From contig JBFWOF010000005.1 of the NCBI GenBank assembly GCA_050250665.1, forward strand, positions 83,173 through 147,172: a stretch of DNA of 64,000 bases, given 5' to 3'. This document shows positions 33,606 through 42,913 of this stretch, piece after piece (positions within the stretch are counted from its first letter, which is position 1; each line of letters starts with the position of its first letter). The position numbers and the translations under genes were made by a program. This DNA is from JADKFD01 sp050250665. GTDB lineage: Bacteria; Pseudomonadota; Gammaproteobacteria; Xanthomonadales; SZUA-5. The notes beneath the pieces are model-generated. The model made no database searches and had not been told where the DNA came from. It was given only the letters and a program-made list of their open reading frames with translations.

Positions 33606-34154
33606 ATGACTCCTAGACCAAAATTGCACGCTCGACGCGTTGGGCCTCAGCAAGGTGGTTTCACCCTGCTCGAACTGGTGATCACGCTGTTTCTGGTAAT
33701 CATCCTTGCCGCCATGGCAGCTCCGGCCATGCGCGAGATCACGATCAGATCGGTAGTGAGCTCCAACACCAATGATCTGGTCGCCGCGCTCAATCTCGCA
33801 CGATCCGAAGCCATCAAGCGCGGCAGGGACGTCGCTCTGATTGCCCAAAACGCCAACTGGAGCGAGGGCTGGATCATGCAACAGGTTGGCGCTGCGGAAA
33901 CGCTCAATGCCCACGATGCGATCAAGGCCGACTACCGGATCCTCGGAGCAGCGACAGGCGCGGGCGCCGTATCCGACCGTGTCATCTTCACTGCCACCGG
34001 CGCTCTGCGGACGGCCACGGCCTACGATTTCAGCGTCTGCCGACCCGGGTCCAATCCGGGGGATGCGGATTCGCGCCGCATCCTGATCGCGGCGACAGGC
34101 ACGATTCGCTCCCGCCCCGACACCTCGGGCTCTCCGGCTGGGGACTGCACGTGA
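33606..34154 (+). CDS. fimT: Minor pseudopilin FimT/GspH
   Basis: 182 aa. Prepilin leader with the PilD cleavage site: GGFTLLELVITLFLVIILAA (cut after Gly, N-methylated Phe, Glu5). The long N-terminal helix is followed by a GspH-type beta domain (RSEAIKRGRDVALIA, FTATGALRTATA). The ATG at 33606 gives a 19-residue basic leader; the open frame begins earlier but without support. First of the minor-pilin run fimT-pilV-pilW-pilX-pilY1-pilE. The 33398-33605 gap shows no gene. Confidence 0.88.
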   Translation: MTPRPKLHARRVGPQQGGFTLLELVITLFLVIILAAMAAPAMREITIRSVVSSNTNDLVAALNLARSEAIKRGRDVALIAQNANWSEGWIMQQVGAAETLNAHDAIKADYRILGAATGAGAVSDRVIFTATGALRTATAYDFSVCRPGSNPGDADSRRILIAATGTIRSRPDTSGSPAGDCT

Positions 34155-34162
34155 GGCCAAGC

Positions 34163-34693
34163 ATGAATTCAGAAAACCGCCAGCGCGGCTTTACCTTGAT
34201 CGAGGTGCTGATTGCCCTGCTCATCTTCAGCCTCGGCATGATGGGCATGGCCGCCTTGATGATTGTGTCGGTAAAGACCAACCAGAGTGCCTTCCTGCGC
34301 ACCCAGGCTTCGTTCCTGGCGCAGTCCATGGCAGATCGGATGCGAGGAAATATGGGTCAGATTCTCGCCTACAACGGCACCTACGATGCCGCCAGTGCCG
34401 GCTCCGACCCCTGCGCGAGCGGAGCCGTGTGCACGCCAGCGAATCTGGTCAATCGCGATCGCGCCCTGTGGAGCCAGCAACTGATCACCTCACTGCCTAA
34501 TCCCACCGCGGTCGTCGCCTGCGATGGCTTCACGCTCGGCACCATTGATCAGCTCGGTTCTGCCCCGTTCAATGGCTTGTGCACGCTGACAATCCAATGG
34601 GACGAGGCCACTCTGGCCCGAGGAACCAATAGTGCCACGCCGGGAACTGCCACTCCCGACATTCAGACTTTTGCATGGGTTTTTCAGCCCTGA
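34163..34693 (+). CDS. pilV: Minor pilin PilV
   Basis: 176 aa. Class III signal RGFTLIEVLIALLIFSLGMM with Glu5, typical PilV length and a globular domain rich in Ser/Ala (CTPANLVNRDRALWSQQL). ATG 34163 has GTGAGG 7 bases before it; a GTG at 34151 overlapping the fimT stop is an alternative. Part of the tip-priming complex of type IV pili with PilW, PilX and PilE. Confidence 0.88.
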   Translation: MNSENRQRGFTLIEVLIALLIFSLGMMGMAALMIVSVKTNQSAFLRTQASFLAQSMADRMRGNMGQILAYNGTYDAASAGSDPCASGAVCTPANLVNRDRALWSQQLITSLPNPTAVVACDGFTLGTIDQLGSAPFNGLCTLTIQWDEATLARGTNSATPGTATPDIQTFAWVFQP

Positions 34694-34705
34694 GGCCGCC
34701 TGAAA

Positions 34706-36037
34706 ATGAATGAACCCATGATCATGAAGAAGCTCAATACGCGCGGATTCTCGCTGGTCGAGTTGATGGTCGCACTGGCCATCGGCTTGATTGCCAGTCT
34801 TGGTATCGTCAGCTTGTTCAGCGGCACCAGTCGCACCAACAAGGTCCAGGAAGGTCTGGCGCGACTTCAGGAAAATGGCCGCTACGCCACTGCCCGAATG
34901 GAAAATGATTTCCGCATGGCGGGCGCACAGTACTGCTCCAACAGCGTCGGCAATAGGCTTCCCTCGGCACCCGCCTCACCCATGTGGGTTGATCGGGCGC
35001 CCATCGTGTTTGCGCCCGACCTGGCTCTCCCAGACAGCGGCGGCATGCGCAGCGTCAATGCATCCGGTAATCGTTCCACGGTTCCGGCGACCGCGCTGTA
35101 TTCCTTGAGTCCGCGTTACTTCATGCAGGGTTTCACCTGTACGACGGGCACCAGCTGCACACCGGCCTTGTGGTCAACCAGCATGTTTCCCACTGCAGGG
35201 CTCGCCGCCGGCCGGCGTGTTCCGAATTCGGACATCCTGACCATCAGATATTTGCGAGGAACCGGATGGCCGATCAATGGCCAGGGCAACTGTGCCAGCG
35301 GCGGCTCCATCACCCTGGCGCCCCAAGCCGGCGATGACCCGATATCCTTCGTGCCAGCCTCGTCGCAGCTGGCCTTGATCACCGACTGCCAGACGCCATC
35401 CATCGTCCCCATCAGCGACGTTGCCGGGAACACGCTCACCGTGGGTTTACGTCTTCCTTCAACTGCAGAACCGGTCTGCGGCAGCATTTCAGATCGGGAC
35501 GTCAGGGTTTTTGATTTCAGCAGAGACATGGTCACAGTGACCTACTATCTTGCGTTTCGCGCTGATGACGATCCTACCGCCCGCCCCAATATCGGTGCGC
35601 AAAGACTCGTCCCCACCCTGATTCGCAGGGAAAATGGCATCGAGCAAGAACTGGTGCGCGGGGTCGACCGTCTGGATTTCCGCTATGGCGTTCGTGACAG
35701 CACCGGAAACTACCGCTTTTTGACGGCTGCACAGGTGGATAGCCGCCTCGGTGGCACGATTCAGTGCACGGAAAAGGAAACCGGCATACCTCCGACAGGT
35801 GTCACAACGCCGGAACCGGGGTGCCTGTGGCGCTCAGTGCAGAGAATAGAAGCTCACATGTTGGTGAGTCCGGGCAATGAGGTTCCGTCTCTGGACACAA
35901 TTGGTCTGTCATACCGCTACATGGACACCGACTATACGGTCACAACGAGCACCACCCTACCTTCCGGTATCCGGGCGATGAGTATGCCCCGACGGGAATT
36001 TGTCGCAAATTCGGTGATGCGGAATCGCACGCCATGA
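34706..36037 (+). CDS. pilW: Minor pilin PilW
   Basis: 443 aa. Prepilin signal TRGFSLVELMVALAIGLIAS, then a long extracellular domain of PilW type with paired cysteines (TCTTGTSCTPALW). It is longer than the roughly 300-residue Pseudomonas PilW but similar to Xanthomonadales forms I remember. Thirteen bases after pilV; overlaps pilX by ATGA. Three closely spaced start codons (34706, 34718, 34724) give leaders of different lengths; I use the first. Confidence 0.86.
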   Translation: MNEPMIMKKLNTRGFSLVELMVALAIGLIASLGIVSLFSGTSRTNKVQEGLARLQENGRYATARMENDFRMAGAQYCSNSVGNRLPSAPASPMWVDRAPIVFAPDLALPDSGGMRSVNASGNRSTVPATALYSLSPRYFMQGFTCTTGTSCTPALWSTSMFPTAGLAAGRRVPNSDILTIRYLRGTGWPINGQGNCASGGSITLAPQAGDDPISFVPASSQLALITDCQTPSIVPISDVAGNTLTVGLRLPSTAEPVCGSISDRDVRVFDFSRDMVTVTYYLAFRADDDPTARPNIGAQRLVPTLIRRENGIEQELVRGVDRLDFRYGVRDSTGNYRFLTAAQVDSRLGGTIQCTEKETGIPPTGVTTPEPGCLWRSVQRIEAHMLVSPGNEVPSLDTIGLSYRYMDTDYTVTTSTTLPSGIRAMSMPRREFVANSVMRNRTP

Positions 36038-36741
36038 TTATCAAGAGATCTCAAATGAGCCCCTCACAGATTAAAGCGACGCATCAACACGGCGCCGTGT
36101 TGTTCCTGTCATTGATCTTTCTGGTCCTCATCAGCATCCTCGCCTTGACTGCGACCAGCACTTCGATCATGCAAGAGCGTATGGTCGGCGGTCTTCGCAA
36201 CCGGCAGTTGGGCTTGATGGGCGCGGAAACCGCGCTGCGCGGTGGCGAAGAGTTTCTTTGGAACCTGAATTTCAACGGCAATCAGCAGCCGCTGCCACCC
36301 TGCATAGGCAACTCCACGGGCCTGGACTGTCTGTATCAACCACAACCGTCCGGCCTGCTCGATCCCACGGTACAAGCCTTTCGCTCGTCAACGGAATGGA
36401 TTAGTCCAGCCAGCGACGGTGGCAAGCCTTACGCCCGAGATCTGACCAGTCTGACCGGCGACTCGATCACCGCAAACATCGCTACCCAACCCCGCTATCT
36501 GATCGAATGGCTGGGTGTCAATCGTCCCCCAAGTCTGGGCGCGACCGGTGGCGGCAAGTACCCCGTTGGCGGTCCCGCGCGCCCGGGCGAGTCCCACTTC
36601 TACCGGATTACCGGACGCAGCCAGGGCGGCACCGATGCCGTCATCAGAGTTTCCGAGAGCTATTACACCGCACTCAATCTGAGCACCACCGGTTACAACC
36701 CCGGAGCAGCCAACCCACCACCGCCGCCGCCGGCGCCGTAA
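36034..36741 (+). CDS. pilX: Minor pilin PilX
   Basis: 235 aa. Class III-like leader HQHGAVLFLSLIFLVLISIL, with Gly-Ala instead of Gly-Phe at the cleavage point, as is common for PilX. LTATSTSIMQERMVGGLRNR matches the PilX N-terminal domain. The C-terminus ends in a proline run. It sits between pilW and pilY1. Adhesion or aggregation roles are known for some PilX proteins; here only pilus assembly is inferred. Confidence 0.85.
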   Translation: MIIKRSQMSPSQIKATHQHGAVLFLSLIFLVLISILALTATSTSIMQERMVGGLRNRQLGLMGAETALRGGEEFLWNLNFNGNQQPLPPCIGNSTGLDCLYQPQPSGLLDPTVQAFRSSTEWISPASDGGKPYARDLTSLTGDSITANIATQPRYLIEWLGVNRPPSLGATGGGKYPVGGPARPGESHFYRITGRSQGGTDAVIRVSESYYTALNLSTTGYNPGAANPPPPPPAP

Positions 36742-36767
36742 ACCAGTTGCAGCACTGAGGTATCGCC

Positions 36768-39700
36768 ATGTCTATCTTCGACAATCAATACAACAGCGTT
36801 CCGACCCGGCTGGCGGTCGCTTTCGCCGCTGCCTGCTTGCCGCTCTCCGGGCAGGTACTGGCTCAGGCGGCAGCGGGCACCGTTGACCTTCTGGCCACTC
36901 CGCCGGAAATCACCACGAGCGTGGCTCCCAACCTGATGATCTCCTTCGACGACTCCGGGTCGATGGGTCGCAACTACATGCCGGATCAAAGACCCTTCGA
37001 CGGCGGCGGCTGGGGCGCAGACGACTCGCAGAATTTTCTCGGCTCGGCAGATTACAACAGCGGACGACCCTGGCTATGCGCCGGTGTCATCGACCCGCGG
37101 GTGACGAATCCGGCAGATGTCCGTTCACGGCCCATGAACGGCGTCTATTACAACCCGAACACCAATTATGTCCCACCCTACAAGACTGATGGCGTTACCC
37201 AGTTTCCGGATGCGTCTTTCAGTGCGGCCTGGGACAATGGAATCACTGCCAATTGGCCCAACAATGGGTCAAACACGGTAACCACGCGCAATCTGGGCTC
37301 GGGCAGTCGCATTTGCGGAAACAGTGCAGGCTATTATCGTCTCAAGTCCAATGTAACGCTCAATGTCGATGCCGACGGCAACGTCACCAACACCGGTACC
37401 TTGTACACGGCCAGCAACTGGGAATGGATTGCACTTCCAACCAGCGAGCGCCAGAATTACGCCAACTGGTATTCCTACTACCACATCCGCTCGCTGGCAG
37501 CTCGTTCAGCTTTCTCTCGCGCGGTGGCCCCCTTCGATGAGAATATTCGTGTTGTCTGGCAGAACTTCAACAGCAACAGGCTGGCGAGCGGCACTGACAT
37601 CTTCAAATTTGTAGACCTTCCGGCCAACAGCAACGTCCGAACTCGCTTTTACGACTGGTTGTACACTCACCCCGTCGGCGGTGGTACGCCGAATCAGGCA
37701 ACGACGGTCCGCGCCGGTGACTTCTTCACCCGAAATAATGGCGCGCGAGACGAAAATCCGTACTGGGATCGGGATTATGTGAACCCGAGCAATAGTCGGG
37801 AGCTCAGCTGTCGTCAGAATTTCCATCTGAATATCACCGATGGACTTTGGAACGGCACCAGCGTGGCGACGGCTACCCATGACAACGACCCGACTTCGCA
37901 AACGCTGCCCGATGGTCGTAGCTATTCCACTTCGGACAATCAGTCGAAGATCATGTGGAATGAAGACAATCCGAACGTCCGGACCATGGCCGATATTGCC
38001 TGGCATTACTGGCGCACGGATCTGCGTCCGGATTTTGCGGGGAATGTTTCAACCCGCCTGAAAGTCCCGCCCTTCTTGCCCGACCGATCGACCAATTTGT
38101 TCGGCGTTCCCTTGGCTGCGGGCCAGGATCCGCGGGATAACAAGGAAATCTACTGGAATCCGGCGAATGATCCGGCCACCTGGCCGCATCTGGTCCAGTT
38201 CTTCATCAGCTTTGGTGCTGACGGCACCCTGCCCCGCACGGAGGCCAACTATCAGCGGCTGCGCCGCGGAACACTGGAATGGCCAGCCCCTGGGAGTAGC
38301 GACGACGGCCGCAAGATCGACGACGTCTGGCATGCCGCACTCAACAGCCGCGGCAAGTTCTTCTCTACCGCCAACCCCGATGACCTGATTGTTGCGCTGA
38401 ATGAAATTGTGGCCAGCATCATCGCCCGTCGCGGCGCCTCCACGGCGGTCTCTGTGTCCCTGCCGATCATCACCGACGGTACCACCGGTTACAAAGCCGG
38501 CTACGACACCGCTGACTGGTCTGGATTCATCACCCGCAACGAACTGGATCCTGATACTGCACAGTCCCTATCGATCATCTGGGATGCCGGCTGCATTCTG
38601 ACCGGAGGAAATTGCGCCAGCACGGCACAAACCGGGCTTCCGGCACGCGATCCGAATACACGAGTCATTCTGACCTCTGACGGCATCCCGGGATCCGGTA
38701 AGCCGTTTCGCTGGACCAATCTGAGCGCCACCCAGAAGGCACGGTTGAATGTGGACCCCACCAGCATTCGCCTCGATCTCGGCACTTACACCAGTGATAC
38801 ATTTGGCCAGCAACGAGTCGACTATCTCCGCGGAGTCCGCACCAACGAAAGCACGGCATCGCCACGATTCCGCGCACGCAGTTCGGTGCTGGGTGCGGTG
38901 ATTCGTGGACAGCCGGTGTATGTCTCCTCTCCGACAACCGGCCATCGCGACACTTTCCCGACCGGTTCACCTGAACAGTTGGCGGCAGCTTCGGGGTTCA
39001 GCTACGCGCGCTACCAGAACGATCAGCGTGGCCGACGACCCATGGTCTACGTCGCGGCCAACGACGCCATGTTGCATGCTTTCGATGCGGCCACCGGCCG
39101 CGAGCAATTCGCGTATGTGCCGAATATCGTCATCGAGAACTTCCGGGCGACGAAAACCACTCAGGTTGACAGCGGCCTGACGCCATCGGTAGACGACAAG
39201 CCGCTGGTGTATGACGCCTTCATCAACGGCAGCTGGCGAACGATTCTGCTGGGCTCTATGCGCCTTGGCGGGCGCGGCGTCTATGCCATCGACATCACCA
39301 ACCCCACGGGTGTGAGCGAGACCTCGCCCAGCCCTGTTCCCATGTGGGAATTCGCCAATGTGCCACCCGCCGGTTCCAGTTCTACCGATTGTGCCCCGGG
39401 TGCGCGCCATTGCTCATCGCTGGGTTACACCTACGACTCGGTCAATGTCGCTCGATTGAAATATCAGAACAAGTGGGTAGCCCTCGTTTCCAGCGGCTAT
39501 TTCCCGAAGGATTCTCTTGATCCTGCCAGCACCTCGGCGGCCGCATCACGCACCTCGCTGCTGGTGATCGATCTGGCCACCGGTGCGCTGATTCGCGAAC
39601 TGCGGACAACCGCAGCTCCGCAGACTCCGGCGGCGACCTTCGGATTGTCCGAGCCCATTGTCTACAACATTGGCAATGACAACATGGATGATCTGGTGGT

Positions 39701-40532
39701 GGCTGGTGATCTGGCCGGAAATCTCTGGCGCTTTGACCTCTCATCGGACAATCCGACCAACTGGAAAGTCGACCTGATCTTCCGCACCTACGGCAATGGC
39801 GGTGCTACAAATCCAGGCGATCAACCGATTGCATCGGCGCCGATCCCGTTGACAGACCCGGTGACACGAGGCCCGATTTTCGTGTTCGGCACGGGCAAGT
39901 TCATCGGCCTGCCGGATCGTTCGTCCGGTATTCCGGAACAGGCCTTCTACGGCGTCCGCGACTACGGTACCTGCGATAGCGTGGCCAATCCCACCGCCTG
40001 CGCCAACTACCCGATCAAGGTCAATCAACTGGTCACCCAAACTTTGGCGCAGGACTCCGACGGCGTGCGTACTGTCACGACGCGCAACCCGGTACCCGAC
40101 ACTTCGCGCGGATGGCGCCTGCGGCTCAATATTCCATCCGAGCCGGGTGAGCGCTCCTTCGGCATCCCGATTCCGTTCTACAGTGCCAACCAGGTGCTGC
40201 TGCGATCCATCATTCCCAAGGGTACAGACCCCTGCAATCCGGGAGCTCGCTACAGCCTGATGGTGGTCCGTGCCGAGGATGGCACCGCCGCAGTCGATCC
40301 CAACCTGCCGGTTTCTGCGCGCCGTGTAGGTGGCGTGCTGGACAGTTCGACGCCACCGAGTGAGCCGATCACCATCCGTGGCGGTGGAACCGTGGTTATT
40401 GCCGGACTTGACGACTCACCCGGAGGCTCGGCCACGTCGGAACTGGTGAGGGAGGCGATTGAAGACGCCCTTTCCGGTGCTGATGACGTTTGGCACCGCG
40501 GTGCGTGGCGTGAGTTGCTGAACCCGCAGTAA
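36768..40532 (+). CDS. pilY1: Type IV pilus tip protein PilY1
   Basis: 1254 aa. Signal peptide (residues about 13-33, ending VLAQA). The N-terminal VWA domain has a MIDAS-like D61-x-S63-x-S65 (FDDSGSMG). The C-terminal eight-bladed propeller (about residues 660-1150) has MVYVAANDAMLHAFDAATG and VVAGDLAGNLWRFDL. The loop just before VVAGDL, which holds the DxDxDGxxD calcium site in Pseudomonas PilY1, reads N967-I-G-N-D971-N-M-D-D975. Two of the Asp are therefore replaced. Acts at the pilus tip and antagonises retraction. Likely exported and surface-held. Confidence 0.92.
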   Translation: MSIFDNQYNSVPTRLAVAFAAACLPLSGQVLAQAAAGTVDLLATPPEITTSVAPNLMISFDDSGSMGRNYMPDQRPFDGGGWGADDSQNFLGSADYNSGRPWLCAGVIDPRVTNPADVRSRPMNGVYYNPNTNYVPPYKTDGVTQFPDASFSAAWDNGITANWPNNGSNTVTTRNLGSGSRICGNSAGYYRLKSNVTLNVDADGNVTNTGTLYTASNWEWIALPTSERQNYANWYSYYHIRSLAARSAFSRAVAPFDENIRVVWQNFNSNRLASGTDIFKFVDLPANSNVRTRFYDWLYTHPVGGGTPNQATTVRAGDFFTRNNGARDENPYWDRDYVNPSNSRELSCRQNFHLNITDGLWNGTSVATATHDNDPTSQTLPDGRSYSTSDNQSKIMWNEDNPNVRTMADIAWHYWRTDLRPDFAGNVSTRLKVPPFLPDRSTNLFGVPLAAGQDPRDNKEIYWNPANDPATWPHLVQFFISFGADGTLPRTEANYQRLRRGTLEWPAPGSSDDGRKIDDVWHAALNSRGKFFSTANPDDLIVALNEIVASIIARRGASTAVSVSLPIITDGTTGYKAGYDTADWSGFITRNELDPDTAQSLSIIWDAGCILTGGNCASTAQTGLPARDPNTRVILTSDGIPGSGKPFRWTNLSATQKARLNVDPTSIRLDLGTYTSDTFGQQRVDYLRGVRTNESTASPRFRARSSVLGAVIRGQPVYVSSPTTGHRDTFPTGSPEQLAAASGFSYARYQNDQRGRRPMVYVAANDAMLHAFDAATGREQFAYVPNIVIENFRATKTTQVDSGLTPSVDDKPLVYDAFINGSWRTILLGSMRLGGRGVYAIDITNPTGVSETSPSPVPMWEFANVPPAGSSSTDCAPGARHCSSLGYTYDSVNVARLKYQNKWVALVSSGYFPKDSLDPASTSAAASRTSLLVIDLATGALIRELRTTAAPQTPAATFGLSEPIVYNIGNDNMDDLVVAGDLAGNLWRFDLSSDNPTNWKVDLIFRTYGNGGATNPGDQPIASAPIPLTDPVTRGPIFVFGTGKFIGLPDRSSGIPEQAFYGVRDYGTCDSVANPTACANYPIKVNQLVTQTLAQDSDGVRTVTTRNPVPDTSRGWRLRLNIPSEPGERSFGIPIPFYSANQVLLRSIIPKGTDPCNPGARYSLMVVRAEDGTAAVDPNLPVSARRVGGVLDSSTPPSEPITIRGGGTVVIAGLDDSPGGSATSELVREAIEDALSGADDVWHRGAWRELLNPQ

Positions 40533-40542
40533 GCTGTCGGGC

Positions 40543-40569
40543 ACGCGGCGGGCTCAACGCCCGCCGCGT
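40543..40569 (+). terminator. Strong hairpin between pilY1 and pilE
   Basis: A perfect 11-bp stem ACGCGGCGGGC / GCCCGCCGCGT with a TCAAC loop, followed by CTTCC rather than a T run. It could slow transcription or protect the upstream message, and could set the ratio of pilY1 to pilE. It is not a textbook intrinsic terminator. Confidence 0.5.
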
Positions 40570-40594
40570 CTTCCAGGATTCATTCAACCAGGGA

Positions 40595-41017
40595 ATGCGG
40601 ACGATGCGTCGAGTCAGCAAGGGCTTTACCCTCATCGAGCTAGTGATCGTGATGGCCATCATCGCTTTGCTGGCAGCGATTGCTTACCCTTCCTACCAGA
40701 ACTACGCGTTCCGGGCGCGCCGCACTGAAGGACGGGAAATGCTGCAGCGCATTGCCGCAGCGCAAGAGCGCTTCTATACCAACCGGAACACCTACACCAA
40801 TGATCTGACGACGGCAGCTGGCTTGAATCTGGGCACAACCTTGTCCGAGTCCGGCCACTACAACATCACGATCGATGTGCCGGCCGGCGGCCAAACCTAC
40901 ACACTGACCGCCAACCCGCTAGGTGTGCAGGTCGACGACAAATGCGCAAATCTCACCGTCAACAATGTCGGTGCGCGAGGCTTTTCGGGCGAGGCCACAA
41001 ACGGCAGTTGCTGGTAA
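40595..41017 (+). CDS. pilE: Type IV pilin-like protein PilE
   Basis: 140 aa. KGFTLIELVIVMAIIALLAA is a canonical prepilin signal (Gly|Phe, Glu5). IAYPSYQNYAFRARRTEGRE follows as in PilE minor pilins of Pseudomonas and Xanthomonas. One C-terminal disulfide pair (Cys near 111 and 139) is likely. ATG 40595, with a second ATG at 40604. Last of the pilin run. It could also act as a pilin with a different role, but the context favours minor pilin PilE. Confidence 0.9.
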   Translation: MRTMRRVSKGFTLIELVIVMAIIALLAAIAYPSYQNYAFRARRTEGREMLQRIAAAQERFYTNRNTYTNDLTTAAGLNLGTTLSESGHYNITIDVPAGGQTYTLTANPLGVQVDDKCANLTVNNVGARGFSGEATNGSCW

Positions 41018-41201
41018 CGAGGCGTTTGCTACGCTGACGCCGAGTCAAACCGGCCAAAGGCTGCGGGCTTCAGAAGCCAGATGTTCGGCGCGAACAGCGC
41101 GACCCGAAAGGCCCGACCGGGCACAAGACTGACAAGCGCCGATGCGGCGAGAATGAAAGCGAAGGGTGCAAAGTGGCGTCAAGTCAAACCGCCGCATACT
41201 C

Positions 41202-41277
<76 letters not shown>

Positions 41278-41293
41278 GCGCACAGAGCCGCGC

Positions 41294-41322
41294 ATGTTAG
41301 AGCGAAGTGCGGTCTTTGACAA
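41294..41322 (-). promoter_or_regulatory. Probable sigma-70 promoter of tRNA-Thr
   Basis: On the minus strand, -35 TTGTCA (41317-41322) and -10 TAACAT (41294-41299) are spaced by 17 bases. The tRNA 5' end is 16 bases after the -10. Spacing and direction fit well. Confidence 0.6.
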
Positions 41323-41454
41323 GCTCAGAGCCGTGGATGTGATGGAAACACGGCCCTCAAGCGGATGCAGAGTCTGAACAATCCGGAAGCGCCCGCAAAG
41401 CGCCCGACCTTCAGCGGTTATACTGCCGCGCCTCGCGACACCTGAGGCAATCCC

Positions 41455-42912
41455 ATGCGTATTGTGGCTGAGGCGCTCACCTTTGATGACGTCTCGTTGG
41501 TACCGGCTTACTCCAACGTGCTGCCGCGGGACGTCGATCTCGCCACGCGTTTTTCGCGCCAGCTGAAGCTGAACATACCCATCGTTTCGGCGGCCATGGA
41601 TACGGTCACCGAGTCGCGACTGGCCATTGCCATGGCACAGATGGGTGGATTGGGCATCGTCCACAAGAACATGACCATCGAGCAGCAGGCCGCTGAGGTG
41701 CGCATCGTCAAGAAGTTCGAGGCCGGGGTGATCCGTGATCCGATCACGGTGCCACCGGATGCCAGCGTGCGCGAGGTGATGAAGCTCACCCGCAAGCATC
41801 AGATTTCCGGCGTGCCGGTGGTCGATGGCGCGGAGCTGGTCGGCATCGTCACCAGTCGCGACCTGCGCTTTGAAACCCGCATGGACGAGCCGGTCAGCCG
41901 CATCATGACCCCCAAGCCGCGGCTGATCACGGTGCGCGAGGGCGCCAGTGATGACGAGGTGCTGGCGCTGCTGCATGAGTACCGCATCGAGAAGGTGCTG
42001 GTGGTCAACGACCAGTTCCAGCTGCGCGGAATGATCACCGTCAAGGACATCCAGAAGGCCCGCGACAATCCCAACGCCTGCAAGGACGCCCAGGAGCGCC
42101 TGCGCGTGGGTGCGGCGGTGGGCGTGGGCGGCGATACCGAAGCCCGTGTGCACGCGCTGGTGGAGGCTGGCGTCGATGTGATCGTGGTCGACACCGCGCA
42201 CGGTCACTCGCAGGGCGTGATCGACCGTGTGCGCTGGGTCAAGCAAAGCTATCCGCAGCTGCAGGTGGTGGGTGGAAACATCACCACCGGCGATGCGGCG
42301 ATGGCGTTGGTCGATGCCGGTGCCGATGGCGTCAAGGTCGGCGTCGGTCCGGGTTCGATCTGCACCACCCGCATCATTGCCGGCGTCGGTGTGCCCCAGA
42401 TCACGGCGGTTTCGATGGTAGCCAAGGCCATCGGCGACACTGGCGCTGCGATCATCGCTGACGGCGGCATCCGCTATTCCGGCGACGTCGCCAAGGCGCT
42501 GGTGGCCGGTGCCCATTGCGTGATGATTGGCGGTCTGTTCGCCGGCACCGAGGAGGCGCCGGGCGAGGTCGAGCTGTACCAGGGCCGCAGTTACAAGTCC
42601 TATCGCGGCATGGGCTCGCTGGGCGCGATGCAGCGCGGCTCCAAGGATCGCTATTTCCAGGACGATTCGGATGCAGACAAGCTGGTGCCCGAAGGCATCG
42701 AAGGCCGAGTGCCCTATCGCGGTCCGCTGCGCAACATCGTCCATCAGCTGCTCGGAGGCGTTCGCGCCAGCATGGGCTACGTCGGATGCGCCACGGTCGC
42801 GGCGATGCGCACAGAGCCCAGTTTCGTCCGTATCACCAATGCCGGTGTGCGCGAATCGCACGTCCATGATGTGCAGATCACCAAGGAAGCGCCCAACTAC
42901 AGGCTCGACTGA
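41455..42912 (+). CDS. guaB: Inosine-5'-monophosphate dehydrogenase
   Basis: 485 aa. Oxidises IMP to XMP (GMP synthesis). Catalytic Cys loop GPGSICTTR, K+ loop GVGP, phosphate loop DGGIRYSGD, and two CBS domains in the middle (residues about 90-205) that sense nucleotides. The C-terminal flap GRVPYRGPLRNI is complete. The CDS ends one base before the small membrane protein's ATG. Operon guaB-unknown-guaA. Confidence 0.96.
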   Translation: MRIVAEALTFDDVSLVPAYSNVLPRDVDLATRFSRQLKLNIPIVSAAMDTVTESRLAIAMAQMGGLGIVHKNMTIEQQAAEVRIVKKFEAGVIRDPITVPPDASVREVMKLTRKHQISGVPVVDGAELVGIVTSRDLRFETRMDEPVSRIMTPKPRLITVREGASDDEVLALLHEYRIEKVLVVNDQFQLRGMITVKDIQKARDNPNACKDAQERLRVGAAVGVGGDTEARVHALVEAGVDVIVVDTAHGHSQGVIDRVRWVKQSYPQLQVVGGNITTGDAAMALVDAGADGVKVGVGPGSICTTRIIAGVGVPQITAVSMVAKAIGDTGAAIIADGGIRYSGDVAKALVAGAHCVMIGGLFAGTEEAPGEVELYQGRSYKSYRGMGSLGAMQRGSKDRYFQDDSDADKLVPEGIEGRVPYRGPLRNIVHQLLGGVRASMGYVGCATVAAMRTEPSFVRITNAGVRESHVHDVQITKEAPNYRLD

Positions 42913-42913
42913 G

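Noticed and set aside
41316..41345. TTGACA as a -35 box for guaB
   Set aside because: No acceptable -10 box follows at 16-18 bases. On the minus strand the same area fits a tRNA promoter better.
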